NCBI RefSeq assembly: GCF_023299985.1
Contig: NZ_JALZVX010000103.1
Span: 1 to 32,609, forward strand
From: Lacinutrix sp.
GTDB taxonomy: Bacteria; Bacteroidota; Bacteroidia; Flavobacteriales; Flavobacteriaceae
Direction of reading: 5' to 3'
Length of the DNA stretch: 32,609 nucleotides
Under the pieces are notes generated by a model that was given only the letters and a program-made list of their open reading frames with translations, searched no databases and had not been told where the DNA came from. Positions 18,679-29,025 of this stretch are shown here, piece by piece; position 1 is the first letter of the stretch; every line of letters starts with the position of its first letter. A program made the translations under genes and the position numbers.

Positions 18679-20031
18679 ATGTTTAAAAAAATACTAATTG
18701 CCAATAGAGGCGAAATAGCATTACGTGTTATTCGTACTTGTAAAGAAATGGGCATTAAAACTGTAGCAGTTTATTCTACAGCTGATGCCGAAAGTCTCCA
18801 TGTTAAATTTGCAGACGAAGCGGTTTGTATTGGTCCAGCACCAAGTAGCGAATCGTATTTAAAAATGTCTAATATTATAGCGGCTGCAGAAATTACAAAT
18901 GCAGATGCTATACATCCAGGTTATGGTTTTCTATCGGAAAACGCAAAATTTTCAAAAATTTGCACTGAACATGAAATCAAATTTATTGGAGCATCTCCAG
19001 ATATGATTGATCGCATGGGAGATAAAGCCAATGCAAAATCAACAATGATTGCCGCTGGAGTTCCTGTAGTTCCAGGTAGTGAAGGTATAATAGAAACTTT
19101 TGAAGAGTGTATTAAAGTAGCTAAGGAAACAGGTTATCCAGTAATGCTAAAAGCCTCTGCTGGTGGTGGTGGAAAAGGAATGCGTGCTGTATGGAAACCA
19201 GAAGATTTGCAAGATGCTTGGGAATCTGCAAGACAAGAGTCTAAAGCCGCATTTGGAAATGATGATATGTATATGGAAAAGCTTATTGAAGAGCCTAGAC
19301 ATATCGAAATCCAAATTGTTGGTGACTCAAGAGGTACAGCTTGCCATTTATCAGAAAGAGATTGTTCTGTTCAAAGACGTCACCAAAAATTAACAGAAGA
19401 AGTGCCTTCTCCTTTTATGACAACTGCTCTACGTAAAAAAATGGGCGAAGCTGCAGTAAAGGCTGCAGAATATATTAAATACGAAGGTGCAGGAACAGTA
19501 GAGTTTTTAGTGGACAAACATAGAAATTTTTACTTTATGGAAATGAATACACGTATTCAAGTAGAGCATCCAATTACAGAACAGGTAATTGATTTCGATT
19601 TAATTCGTGAACAAATTCTAGTAGCTTCAGGAGTACCAATTTCAGGAAAAAATTATACACCTAAGTTGCATTCTATAGAATGTAGAATTAATGCTGAAGA
19701 TCCTTTTAACGATTTTAGACCTTCACCAGGACGCATCACAACATTACACGCTCCAGGTGGACACGGAGTGCGTTTAGATACTCACGTTTATGCTGGATAT
19801 TCTATACCTCCAAATTACGATTCGATGATTGCTAAGTTAATTACAACTGCACAATCAAGAGAGGAGGCTATAAACAAAATGAAACGTGCTTTAGACGAAT
19901 TTGTAATTGAAGGCATAAAAACAACAATTCCTTTTCATAGGCAATTAATGGAGCATCCAGATTATTTAGCAGGTAATTACACTACAAAATTTATGGAAGA
20001 TTTTGTAATAGAAAAACCAGCAAAAGAATAA
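18679..20031 (+). CDS. accC: Acetyl-CoA carboxylase biotin carboxylase subunit
   Basis: [74 protein letters not shown]. Confidence 0.97.
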   Translation: MFKKILIANRGEIALRVIRTCKEMGIKTVAVYSTADAESLHVKFADEAVCIGPAPSSESYLKMSNIIAAAEITNADAIHPGYGFLSENAKFSKICTEHEIKFIGASPDMIDRMGDKANAKSTMIAAGVPVVPGSEGIIETFEECIKVAKETGYPVMLKASAGGGGKGMRAVWKPEDLQDAWESARQESKAAFGNDDMYMEKLIEEPRHIEIQIVGDSRGTACHLSERDCSVQRRHQKLTEEVPSPFMTTALRKKMGEAAVKAAEYIKYEGAGTVEFLVDKHRNFYFMEMNTRIQVEHPITEQVIDFDLIREQILVASGVPISGKNYTPKLHSIECRINAEDPFNDFRPSPGRITTLHAPGGHGVRLDTHVYAGYSIPPNYDSMIAKLITTAQSREEAINKMKRALDEFVIEGIKTTIPFHRQLMEHPDYLAGNYTTKFMEDFVIEKPAKE

Positions 20032-20036
20032 AACTA

Positions 20037-20070
20037 AAAACGCCTTGAAATATTTCAAGGCGTTTTTTTA
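20037..20070 (+). terminator. Rho-independent terminator after accC
   Basis: aaaacgccttgaaatatttcaaggcgttttttta. Confidence 0.9.
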
Positions 20071-20091
20071 TTACTTAAAAGTTTCATGTAT

Positions 20092-20500
20092 TTAAGTTAT
20101 AATTTGAAGAACTTTATCAGTATTAAAATCCAGAACAATATTATATTTATTTTCTTTAACCTTAGTCAATAATAAATGACCTTTGATTATTTTATACAAA
20201 CCTGGAGTCTTTCAAAACCAGTATTTATCTTTTTTAATGTCGAATTTTTTAAATTCAAATTATCTGCGTTAGAATTAATTTCTCTTATATTCAAATTTCA
20301 AAACATTTTTTTCCATCTAGAACCTCAGAATAACTATTACCATACTTATTTTTTTATGGCATAAGCTTTATTTTTTAAAACTTTGAATGTGCAAATCCCG
20401 CCATCTGGATATGATTTGGTTTTTTTAATTAGTCTATATTTTAGGACTTATAACTTTATTTGTATTACAAAAAACACAAAAAAATTAGTAAACTCTTCAT
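20092..20500 (-). pseudogene. Decayed gene for a small secreted/lipoprotein-like product, multiple frameshifts
   Basis: Minus-strand reading across frames: MKSLLIFLCF / FCNTNKVISPKI / KKTKSYPDGGICTFKVLKNKAYAIKK / YGNSYSEVLDGKKCFEI / REINSNADNLNLKNSTLKKINTGFER / TPGLYKIIKGHLLLTKVKENKYNIVLDFNTDKVLQIIT*. Confidence 0.5.
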
Positions 20501-20599
20501 ATTTAAGGGTAATATATTCAAAAATTAACTTTAAATCCTTGGTCTTTAGCGATTATCAGTATACATTTATAAATATTTATTAAAATAAAAAAAAATAAA

Positions 20600-23359
20600 A
20601 TGAAAAAACTTTACTTAAAATGGGCTTTTACTTTAGTACTTTCAGTACTGTTAACAATGCCTATGCTTTCACAAAGTGGAAAGTCATTATGGAACAAAAC
20701 GACTCAAAATGCTGCTTCTAAAAAAGAACTAACTTTTAGAAAAACAGAACCAAGCAAAGCAGATTTTTATAAATTAGATATTAATGCTTTAAAAACCGAG
20801 CTTCAAGCTGCACCAAACAGAAATACTTTTTCTGGAATTTCAAATGTTATTTTAGATTTCCCAAATGTTCAAGGAACTTTAGAATCTTACAGAATTAAAG
20901 AAGCACCAATAATGGAAGCTGCACTTCAAAATAAGTATCCAGATATTCGTACTTACATTGGAGAAAGTATTGATACTCCTGGAACTGTTATTCGTTTTAG
21001 TTTAACATCACAAGGTTTACATACCATGTCTATGTCGAATAATAATGGAACCCAATTTATAGATCCTTACACTAAAAATGGTAATGAATATATAGTTTAT
21101 GCTAAAAAAGATTTACCAGTATTAGACCAAAATTGGGAATGTGGAGTTGTAGATGGAGAGCTTATTGAAGGAGAGAGAGGATTAGATGTAAATATGCAAA
21201 GAAATGCAGATGATGGGTTATTAAGAAACTTCAGACTAGTAGTAGCTACTACTATAGAATATTCTTCATTTCATTGGATGGCTGCGGGACTTACTGCTGC
21301 AGATACAGAAGCAGCTAGAAGAACAGCTGTTATGGCAGCTATTGTTGTTACAATAAACAGAAACAATCAAATCTATGAAAGAGATTTATCTATAACCATG
21401 ACACTTGTTGGAAATAACGATAGTGTTGTTTTTATTAACTCTGACAATTTTGATAACAATAATCCAGGATTACTAATTAATCAAAGTCAAACAGTAATAG
21501 ATAATATTATTATGCCTGGTAATTATGATATTGGACATACTTTTAGTACAGGAGGTGGAGGTTTAGCTCAGTTAGGCTCTGTTTGTGGAGGAGGAAAAGC
21601 AAGAGGTATTACAGGTTTACCATCACCAGTTGGTGATTCATACGATATAGACTTTGTTGCTCATGAATTTGGACACCAATTTGGTGCGCCACACACATTT
21701 AATGGTAATGCAGGCGCTAATACTTGTGCATCGCAAAGATCAGCTTCAAATGCTTACGAAGTAGGTAGCGGCACCACTATTATGGCTTATGCTGGAATAT
21801 GTGCACCACAAAACGTTCAAGGAAATAGTGATGCTTATTTTCACCAGAAGAGTTTACAAATGATTTGGGATAATGTTACTATAGGAAATAGCCAATGCGC
21901 TTCTACTACTAATACTGGTAATAATGCACCAACGTCTAATGCTGGAGCAGATTTTACTATCCCGTTTTCGACTCCATACAAATTAACAGGATCTTCAACA
22001 GATGCAGATGGAACAGGAACACATACTTACACATGGGAACAATATGATTTAGGACCAACAGGATTACCTGCGGACACTAATACTTCAGGTCCTATGGTAA
22101 GATCTTATGAAGGCACATCAAGTCCATCAAGATACATTCCAATACTTGAGGATATTATTTCATTTGGAGGAGTCTCTTCAACTTGGGAGAAATTAGCTTC
22201 TGTAGCAAGAACACAAGATTTTAGATTAACGGTAAGAGATAACGATATTTCAGGAGGCCAAACTGCTGTAGATGAAATGACTGTAACTGTTAATGGAAAT
22301 GATGGTCCTTTTCTAGTAACGTCACAAAATGTAGATGGGATATCTTGGACAGCTGGAAATACAGAGACTATTACATGGGATGTTGCTGGTACTAACGTAG
22401 CACCAGGAGTAAATACACCTAATGTAAACATATTATTATCTACAGATGGTGGAGTAAATTTTGACACAGTTTTAGCTTCTAATGTACCAAATGATGGGTC
22501 ACATGATATAATGGTTCCAAATATTCAAGCTGCTTTTTGTAGAATTATGGTAGAAGGTGAAGGCAATATCTTTTTTAATGTAAACGATACTGATTTTGCA
22601 ATAGGTACAACAGTTGTTACCACATGTACAACTTACTCTTCTGCTCAAAATTTAGGTCTTGCTATACCAGATGGAACAGGTACTGCAACAGCTCCAGGTC
22701 AAGGAACACCTTTATTTAACTCTATAAATATACCAGATTCTAATACAATTACTAGTATTACAATTTCAGCAGATGTAACACACCCTAATACTGCTGACCT
22801 GCTTCTTCAATTTCAGCATCCAGATGTAGGGACAAATAATGCTTTTGTTAATATATGGATTTTTGATTGTGTTGGTGACTCATTTAACATCACCTTTGAC
22901 GATTTAGGTGCACCAATTAATTGTGGTTCTCCTACAACAGGTACTTTTGCTCCCGTTAACCCTTTAGGTGCAATATTAAATGATTTAAATTCATTTGGAG
23001 ATTGGAATCTAGCGTTAGTAGATTTCGTTTCAGGTAACACAGGAACCCTTAATAATTGGTCAATAGAAATTTGCTCGATATCTACAGGGCTTTCTATTGA
23101 TGAATTTGAATTGAATAACTTATCAATCTATCCAAATCCAAATAATGGAGAATTTAACGTTAAGTTTAATTCAATTTCAGAGAATGTATCACTTCAAGTG
23201 TTTGATATTAGAGGACGTTCAGTATATAACAAATCGTATGCTAATAGTTCTAGTTCTTTTAATGAAGCTATAAACTTAGGAAATGTTCAATCTGGAATGT
23301 ATTTACTAAATGTAAATGATGGTGAAAGAACAATAACTAAAAAAATTATAGTAGATTAA
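20600..23359 (+). CDS. Secreted reprolysin-like zinc metalloprotease with proprotein convertase P-like domain and T9SS type A sorting domain
   Basis: Signal peptide; HEFGHQFGAPHTF zinc site; P-like domain TTVVTTCTTYSSAQNLGLAIPDG...WNLALVDFVSGNTGTLNNWSIEIC; C-terminal LSIYPNPNNGEFNVKF...SGMYLLNVNDGERTITKKIIVD. Confidence 0.93.
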   Translation: MKKLYLKWAFTLVLSVLLTMPMLSQSGKSLWNKTTQNAASKKELTFRKTEPSKADFYKLDINALKTELQAAPNRNTFSGISNVILDFPNVQGTLESYRIKEAPIMEAALQNKYPDIRTYIGESIDTPGTVIRFSLTSQGLHTMSMSNNNGTQFIDPYTKNGNEYIVYAKKDLPVLDQNWECGVVDGELIEGERGLDVNMQRNADDGLLRNFRLVVATTIEYSSFHWMAAGLTAADTEAARRTAVMAAIVVTINRNNQIYERDLSITMTLVGNNDSVVFINSDNFDNNNPGLLINQSQTVIDNIIMPGNYDIGHTFSTGGGGLAQLGSVCGGGKARGITGLPSPVGDSYDIDFVAHEFGHQFGAPHTFNGNAGANTCASQRSASNAYEVGSGTTIMAYAGICAPQNVQGNSDAYFHQKSLQMIWDNVTIGNSQCASTTNTGNNAPTSNAGADFTIPFSTPYKLTGSSTDADGTGTHTYTWEQYDLGPTGLPADTNTSGPMVRSYEGTSSPSRYIPILEDIISFGGVSSTWEKLASVARTQDFRLTVRDNDISGGQTAVDEMTVTVNGNDGPFLVTSQNVDGISWTAGNTETITWDVAGTNVAPGVNTPNVNILLSTDGGVNFDTVLASNVPNDGSHDIMVPNIQAAFCRIMVEGEGNIFFNVNDTDFAIGTTVVTTCTTYSSAQNLGLAIPDGTGTATAPGQGTPLFNSINIPDSNTITSITISADVTHPNTADLLLQFQHPDVGTNNAFVNIWIFDCVGDSFNITFDDLGAPINCGSPTTGTFAPVNPLGAILNDLNSFGDWNLALVDFVSGNTGTLNNWSIEICSISTGLSIDEFELNNLSIYPNPNNGEFNVKFNSISENVSLQVFDIRGRSVYNKSYANSSSSFNEAINLGNVQSGMYLLNVNDGERTITKKIIVD

Positions 23360-23381
23360 ATATTTAATTTTTATAAAATTT

Positions 23382-23411
23382 AAAACTCCGGAAGTAATTT
23401 CGGAGTTTTTT
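23382..23411 (+). terminator. Rho-independent terminator after metalloprotease
   Basis: aaactccggaagtaatttcggagttttttt. Confidence 0.8.
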
Positions 23412-23451
23412 TATGCTTTAATAGTTCGAATAATTAGAGTACATTAGAGTT

Positions 23452-24579
23452 ATGAATTTATCCTATTGGGAAATAAAATCTTGGCTTACTAACATAGATT
23501 ATACTATTGTTGGCAGTGGTATTGTAGGTTTAAATTGTGCACTACAATTAAAGACACGTTTTCCAAAAGCTAAAATTTTAATTCTAGAAAAAGGAACATT
23601 GCCACAAGGCGCAAGCACAAAAAACGCAGGTTTTGCTTGCTTTGGAAGCTTAAGCGAAATCATAAGTGACTTAAACACACACACTAATGAAGAAGTTTTA
23701 GACTTGGTAAAACAACGTTTAAAAGGGTTAGAATTACTACGTAATACATTAGGCGATAAAACCATAGATTATCAACAATTAGGAGGTTATGAGTTGTTTA
23801 GTGAAGAAAATAATCTGTTCGAAAACTGTATCGCTAAAAAAGACCAAATCAATTCATTTTTACAACCTATTTTTAATGCTGAGGTTTTCAGCTTTAAAGA
23901 CAACACTTTTGGTTTTCAGAAGATAAAGAATCAATACTGTTTTAATCAATTTGAGGGACAAATAGACACAGGTAAGATGATGGAGGCTTTGCTTCAAAAA
24001 ACACGCTTAAAAGGGGTTAAAATATTAAACAACGTATCTGTCGATAATTTTCAAGAGGATTCAAATTCAGTAAAGGTAAAAACCAATCGGTTTGAATTTT
24101 CAACATCTAAATTATTAATTGCAACTAATGGCTTTGCTTCAACATTAAATATTCCTCAAGTAAAACCAGCAAGAGCACAAGTACTCATTACAAAACCAAT
24201 AAAAAACCTACATATAAAAGGTGCTTTTCATCTTAATGAAGGCTACTATTATTTTAGAAATATAGATAATAGAATCCTTTTTGGAGGAGGACGAAACCTT
24301 GATTTTAAAACCGAAGAAACCACAGCATTTAATCAAACAGAACTAATTCAAAATAAATTAGAAGTCATTTTAAAGACGACTATTTTACCCAATACTCCTT
24401 TTGAAGTAGATTATAGATGGAGTGGAATTATGGGTGTTGGTAACAAAAAAAAGCCAATCGTTAAACAACTAAGTAATCATGTATATTGTGGTGTGCGTTT
24501 AGGTGGAATGGGAGTTGCAATAGGAAGTTTAATAGGACAAGAATTAGCCGATTTAATTCCTGCTTATACGAGAAGTTAA
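23452..24579 (+). CDS. NAD(P)/FAD-dependent oxidoreductase (DAO family)
   Basis: DYTIVGSGIVGLNCALQLKTRFPKAKILILEKG Rossmann fold; C-terminal GGMGVAIGSLIGQELADLI. Confidence 0.85.
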   Translation: MNLSYWEIKSWLTNIDYTIVGSGIVGLNCALQLKTRFPKAKILILEKGTLPQGASTKNAGFACFGSLSEIISDLNTHTNEEVLDLVKQRLKGLELLRNTLGDKTIDYQQLGGYELFSEENNLFENCIAKKDQINSFLQPIFNAEVFSFKDNTFGFQKIKNQYCFNQFEGQIDTGKMMEALLQKTRLKGVKILNNVSVDNFQEDSNSVKVKTNRFEFSTSKLLIATNGFASTLNIPQVKPARAQVLITKPIKNLHIKGAFHLNEGYYYFRNIDNRILFGGGRNLDFKTEETTAFNQTELIQNKLEVILKTTILPNTPFEVDYRWSGIMGVGNKKKPIVKQLSNHVYCGVRLGGMGVAIGSLIGQELADLIPAYTRS

Positions 24580-24580
24580 C

Positions 24581-25030
24581 ATGAAAATTAAACAACAATT
24601 ATACAGCCAGTGCCAACAATTTCTTGATAATCGTTTACAAACGATTCAAAAAACAATAAACGAAATTCAAGAATCTCTAACTACTGAAACCAAAAGTAGT
24701 GCAGGCGACAAGCACGAAACTGGTCGTGCTATGTTGCAATTAGAGCGCGAAAAAGCTGGACATCAACTAGCCGAAATCCAAAAAACAAGTCAATTACTCT
24801 CTAAAATTGACGCTTCAAAAACGTCTCATAACGTAGTTTTAGGAAGTGTAATTTACACTAGTAAAGCTAATTATTTTATTACTATAAGTGCTGGCGAATT
24901 AGAGTTTGACAATCAAAAATTCTACGCTATTTCTGCAAGTACTCCAATTGCGCAATTGCTATTAGGTAAAACAGTTGATGATCAGATAATTTTTAGAGAC
25001 CAAAATTTTACTATTATTAACATAATCTAG
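24581..25030 (+). CDS. GreA/GreB-like C-terminal domain small protein
   Basis: SSAGDKHETGRAMLQLEREKAGHQL with VVLGSVIYTSKANYFITISAGEL...ISASTPIAQLLLGK. Confidence 0.6.
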   Translation: MKIKQQLYSQCQQFLDNRLQTIQKTINEIQESLTTETKSSAGDKHETGRAMLQLEREKAGHQLAEIQKTSQLLSKIDASKTSHNVVLGSVIYTSKANYFITISAGELEFDNQKFYAISASTPIAQLLLGKTVDDQIIFRDQNFTIINII

Positions 25031-25073
25031 TTTCAATCTAAAATAATTTCGACTTACCTTTAGTAAAAAACAA

Positions 25074-26222
25074 GTGCTAAAAAAATTGAAAACAAATCCC
25101 TTAAATTTTGACGTTATAATTATTGGTGGTGGATTGGCTGGTTTATCTAGTGCTATTCACTTATCTAAGTCCAAATTGGACGTTTTAGTTATAGAAAAAA
25201 ACAGTTATCCAAAGCATAAAGTTTGTGGCGAATATATTAGTAACGAAGTCCTGCCATATTTTGAGTTTTTAGGTATTGATGTGTTTAAACTAGGAGCAAA
25301 AAAAATTAACCGTTTTGAGTTATCGACGCCCAAAAATAAAGTCGTTAAAGCTAATCTACCACTTGGTGGTTTTGGTATTAGTAGATTTTGTTTGGACTTT
25401 GAACTGTCAAAAAAAGCAACAGACAATCAAGCAATTATTAGTCAAGACACTGTAGAAGATATCCAGTTTTTAAACGATAGATTTTCTGTTAAGACAAAAC
25501 TAACAACTTATACTTCCACAATAGTAATTGGCGCTTATGGTAAACGTGCTAATTTAGATGTGAAGATTAATAGAAATTTTATTAAAAACAAATCACCATT
25601 TCTAGCAGTTAAAACACATTTAATAGGAAATTTTCCTGAAGATTTAGTGGCACTTCACAATTTTGATGGTGGTTACTGTGGGCTTTCAAAAGTAGAAAAC
25701 AATAGTATAAATGTTTGTTATATTACAGATATTGAAGCTTTTAAAAAGCATAGAGATATAGAGGATTTTCAGCAAAAAGTAGTCTTTAAAAATAGTGCCT
25801 TAAAAGCAGTTTTCAAAAACTCAAAATCAGTTTTCAAAACACCTTTGACAATTAGTCAAATTTCTTTTGAAACTAAAAATCCAATCGAGAATCACATAAT
25901 AATGTGTGGTGATACTGCAGGTATGATACATCCATTGTGTGGCAACGGAATGAGTATTGCAATACGTAGTGCGCAAATAGCATCTTTACTTATAATTCAA
26001 TTTTTTAATGGCGAAATAAAAGATAGACAAGCATTAGAAAAACAGTATCTTAGAGAATGGAATACCGAATTTAAATCCCGTTTAAAAACAGGTCATATCG
26101 TTGCTAATTTGTTTAGTAAAAATAGAATAGCTGAGGTTTTAATTAGTATTACAAAATTAATTCCAAGTATTCTGCCACAAATTATTAAACGTACACATGG
26201 TAAAATAATGACAGTTAAATGA
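25074..26222 (+). CDS. NAD(P)/FAD-dependent oxidoreductase (geranylgeranyl reductase/UbiH-like), T3PKS cluster tailoring enzyme
   Basis: GTG start; DVIIIGGGLAGLSSAIHLSKSKLDVLVIEKNSYPKHKVCGEYIS; CGDTAGMIHPLCGNGMSIAIRSAQIAS. Confidence 0.85.
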   Translation: MLKKLKTNPLNFDVIIIGGGLAGLSSAIHLSKSKLDVLVIEKNSYPKHKVCGEYISNEVLPYFEFLGIDVFKLGAKKINRFELSTPKNKVVKANLPLGGFGISRFCLDFELSKKATDNQAIISQDTVEDIQFLNDRFSVKTKLTTYTSTIVIGAYGKRANLDVKINRNFIKNKSPFLAVKTHLIGNFPEDLVALHNFDGGYCGLSKVENNSINVCYITDIEAFKKHRDIEDFQQKVVFKNSALKAVFKNSKSVFKTPLTISQISFETKNPIENHIIMCGDTAGMIHPLCGNGMSIAIRSAQIASLLIIQFFNGEIKDRQALEKQYLREWNTEFKSRLKTGHIVANLFSKNRIAEVLISITKLIPSILPQIIKRTHGKIMTVK

Positions 26223-26935
26223 GTTTGTTAGTAAGCACAAAATTTAGAAGCGAAGAAGAAGAAATCATGGATGATTTGGATTATAATGGTCCAATACTTC
26301 ATGATGCTTTAGATAAATTAGCAAAAATTAACCAATGGTTAGGCGGAAATATTGTGACCATAAATGGCTTAAAAAAAGCACTAAAAAACCATCCTAAAAA
26401 AGAGCGAATAACAATCATTGATTTAGGTTGCGGTGGAGGAGATATTTTAAGAGAAATATCACAATTTGGAAAGAAAAATAACTATAATTTTAATTTAATA
26501 GGTATTGACGCAAATCCACATACAGTTAATTATGCTAATATATTATCGCAAAATTACGATAATGTAATTTTTAAAACAATTGATATTTTTTCAGAAGAAT
26601 TTAATGCACTAAAATATGATTTAGTTTTAACCACATTATTTCTACACCATTTTAAAGAAGATGCGCTAATATCCTTTTTAAAACCAGTTTTAGAAAAAGC
26701 AAAACTAGGTATAGTCATTAACGATTTACATAGACATAAATTAGCCTATTACCTGTTTAAATTATTAAGTACAACAATCAAAAACAAAACAATAGTTGAA
26801 GACGGATTAACGTCTGTTTTAAGAGGATTTAAAAGAGAAGAACTAAAATCTATTTCAGAAAAAATAAATGCAAATTATCAAATACAATGGAAGTGGGCTT
26901 TTCGTTTCCAATGGATATTAAAAAGAAATAATTAG
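26219..26935 (+). CDS. Class I SAM-dependent methyltransferase
   Basis: ITIIDLGCGGGDILREIS; LIGIDANPHTV; DLVLTTLFLHHF; overlaps upstream gene by 4 bp. Confidence 0.88.
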   Translation: MSLLVSTKFRSEEEEIMDDLDYNGPILHDALDKLAKINQWLGGNIVTINGLKKALKNHPKKERITIIDLGCGGGDILREISQFGKKNNYNFNLIGIDANPHTVNYANILSQNYDNVIFKTIDIFSEEFNALKYDLVLTTLFLHHFKEDALISFLKPVLEKAKLGIVINDLHRHKLAYYLFKLLSTTIKNKTIVEDGLTSVLRGFKREELKSISEKINANYQIQWKWAFRFQWILKRNN

Positions 26936-26937
26936 TT

Positions 26938-26974
26938 CTCAGTGAATCTCTGTAAAAACTCAGTGATACTCTGT
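26938..26974 (+). repeat. Two imperfect 16-bp direct repeats
   Basis: ctcagtgaatctctgt aaaaa ctcagtgatactctgt (21-bp period). Confidence 0.55.
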
Positions 26975-26989
26975 TTAATAAAAATATAA

Positions 26990-28042
26990 ATGAGCGTAAA
27001 AATAACAGCAGTAGCAAAACAACTACCAAAATACACTAGAGAAACTAAAGATATTATTCCGTATTTAAATCTTTGGATGACTGGACAGGATGAACGTTTT
27101 CAACGTAAAGTCATTAAACTTTTTGAAGGTGCTGGTGTAGACAAACGTTATTCTATTATGGATGCTGAAGAAGTTTTTACAAACACGTCTTTTCAAGAAA
27201 AGAATGATATTTATTCCAGAGAAGTTGTCAAGTTAGCAGAACAATCCTTAGTAAAAGCACTAGATAAAGCAGCGCTAAAACCAACAGATATAGACTACAT
27301 TATTACTGTAAGTTGTACAGGAATTATGATTCCGTCAATAGATGCTTATCTAATTAATAACCTAAAAATGAAACAGGATATTGTTAGATTACCTGTTACA
27401 GAAATGGGTTGCGCAGCAGGAGTCTCAGGTATTATTTATGCCAAAAATTTTTTAAAGGCAAACCCTAACAAACGCGCAGCAGTAATTGCAGTAGAGTCAC
27501 CAACAGCAACTTTTCAGTTAGACGATTTTTCTATGGTTAACATTGTTAGTGCTGCCATTTTTGGTGATGGAGCAGCAAGTGTTATTTTGTCCTCTTATGA
27601 AGAGGAAATAGGACCTAAAATAGTTGATGAAGCCATGTATCATTTTTATGATGCCGAAACCATGATGGGTTTTAAATTGGTAAATACAGGATTACAAATG
27701 ATTTTGGATAAGGCTGTTCCAGAAACTATTTCAGAGCATTTTCCTAAAATCGTACATCCTTTTTTAGAACGAAATAACCTTTCTATTAAGGATATTGATC
27801 ATCTTATTTTTCATCCAGGAGGAAAGAAAATAGTACAAACTGTAGAAGACTTATTTGGGTCTTTGGGTAAAAATATAGACGATACAAAAGAAACGTTAAG
27901 ACTTTATGGTAACATGAGTAGTGCAACTGTATTGTACGTTTTAGAACGTTTTATGGATAAGCAATTACCAAAAGGAGACAGAGGTTTAATGCTAAGTTTT
28001 GGGCCAGGTTTTTCGGCACAACGTATATTATTGGAATGGTAA
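26990..28042 (+). CDS. Type III polyketide synthase (chalcone synthase-like)
   Basis: Cys-His-Asn triad: TEMGCAAGVSG, LIFHPGGKKIV, YGNMSSATVLYVLERF; C-terminal GLMLSFGPGFSAQRILLEW. Confidence 0.92.
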   Translation: MSVKITAVAKQLPKYTRETKDIIPYLNLWMTGQDERFQRKVIKLFEGAGVDKRYSIMDAEEVFTNTSFQEKNDIYSREVVKLAEQSLVKALDKAALKPTDIDYIITVSCTGIMIPSIDAYLINNLKMKQDIVRLPVTEMGCAAGVSGIIYAKNFLKANPNKRAAVIAVESPTATFQLDDFSMVNIVSAAIFGDGAASVILSSYEEEIGPKIVDEAMYHFYDAETMMGFKLVNTGLQMILDKAVPETISEHFPKIVHPFLERNNLSIKDIDHLIFHPGGKKIVQTVEDLFGSLGKNIDDTKETLRLYGNMSSATVLYVLERFMDKQLPKGDRGLMLSFGPGFSAQRILLEW

Positions 28043-28071
28043 TACTGAAGACAAAATATAGTTAAACTCTC

Positions 28072-28092
28072 ATGCTGAGCTTGTCGAAGCAT
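28072..28092 (+). repeat. REP-like palindrome, family A (variant stem)
   Basis: atgctgagcttgtcgaagcat: core CTGAGCTTGTCGAAG with outer pairs ATGCT/AGCAT. Confidence 0.8.
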
Positions 28093-28111
28093 CTCTTTTT
28101 AAAAATAAATA

Positions 28112-28906
28112 ATGAAAGACTTTCAACATAAAAATTATTGGGCACTCATTTTAGGTGGATCAAGCGGATTGGGTTTGGCGACTGCAAAAAAGCTAGCCAA
28201 ACACGGAATGAATATTTGTATTATTCATAGAAATTCTAGAACGCAAGAAGCACAAATTAATTCAGAATTCAACGAAATTAAAGCTGAAGACATTCAGTTT
28301 AAATCTTATAACGTTGATGCCTTTAAAGCTGAAAAACGAGAACAAATTATTTCAGATTTAAAAGAAATATTAGGTGCTGAAGGAAAAATAAGAACATTAG
28401 TTCATAGTGTGGCCAAAGGAAATTTAAAACCTATGTTGGATGACCAAAAACCAACGCTTAAAAATGACGACTTCAATTTAACAATCAACGCCATGGCTAT
28501 TAGTTTGTTTGATTGGACTAAAGCTGTTTTTGAAGCTAAATTATTTGCTTCAGATTCAAGAATAGTCAGTTTTTCAAGTGAAGGAAATACCAAAGCATGG
28601 AAAAATTACGCAGCAGTATCTGCAGCAAAAGTTACTTTAGAAGCCATTACTAGAAACATCGCTTTAGAGTTTGCACCTTTTGGTATTAGAGCCAATTGCA
28701 TTCAAGCAGGAGTTACAGATACAGCGTCTTTACGCATGATTCCTGGTAGTGATAAAATTAAAGAACACAGTTTACTTCGTAATCCATTTAAGCGATTAAC
28801 ACAACCAGAAGATGTAGCAAACGCAGTGTATTTATTATGTAAAGATGAAGCAGCTTGGATTAATGGTTGTGTAATTCCTGTGGATGGAGGAGAACATATT
28901 AGTTAG
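28112..28906 (+). CDS. SDR-family oxidoreductase, enoyl-ACP reductase-like
   Basis: GGSSGLGLATAKKLAKHG; HSVAKG; Y-x6-K (YAAVSAAK) as in FabI/FabL-type reductases; NGCVIPVDGGEH. Confidence 0.85.
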   Translation: MKDFQHKNYWALILGGSSGLGLATAKKLAKHGMNICIIHRNSRTQEAQINSEFNEIKAEDIQFKSYNVDAFKAEKREQIISDLKEILGAEGKIRTLVHSVAKGNLKPMLDDQKPTLKNDDFNLTINAMAISLFDWTKAVFEAKLFASDSRIVSFSSEGNTKAWKNYAAVSAAKVTLEAITRNIALEFAPFGIRANCIQAGVTDTASLRMIPGSDKIKEHSLLRNPFKRLTQPEDVANAVYLLCKDEAAWINGCVIPVDGGEHIS

Positions 28907-28910
28907 TCAA

Positions 28911-28930
28911 ATTCCTGCGCAGGCAGGAAT
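28911..28930. repeat. REP-like palindrome, family B
   Basis: attcctgc-gcag-gcaggaat, 8-bp perfect stem. Confidence 0.8.
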
Positions 28931-28985
28931 CTTATAATAATAACTAGTGTTTATTTTTAAACAATAAAAAATTAGTCGGTTTGTC

Positions 28986-29005
28986 ATTCCTGCGAAGGCA
29001 GGAAT
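28986..29005. repeat. REP-like palindrome, family B
   Basis: attcctgc-gaag-gcaggaat, 8-bp perfect stem. Confidence 0.8.
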
Positions 29006-29025
29006 CCACTTATTTAAAATGAAAT

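Noticed and set aside
19163-19393. Plus-strand ORF inside accC
   Set aside because: Alternative frame of a highly conserved gene; no independent support.
20176-20583. Plus-strand ORFs 20176-20364 and 20383-20583
   Set aside because: Low-complexity Phe/Leu/Ile/Tyr-rich translations with no recognisable start context; they lie antisense to better protein-like minus-strand segments.
22105-23040. Minus-strand ORFs within the metalloprotease gene
   Set aside because: Shadow ORFs opposite a clearly coding region.
27904-28092. Minus-strand ORF starting MLRQAQHESL
   Set aside because: Its start is created by the REP-like palindrome (common artefact) and it is antisense to the T3PKS gene.
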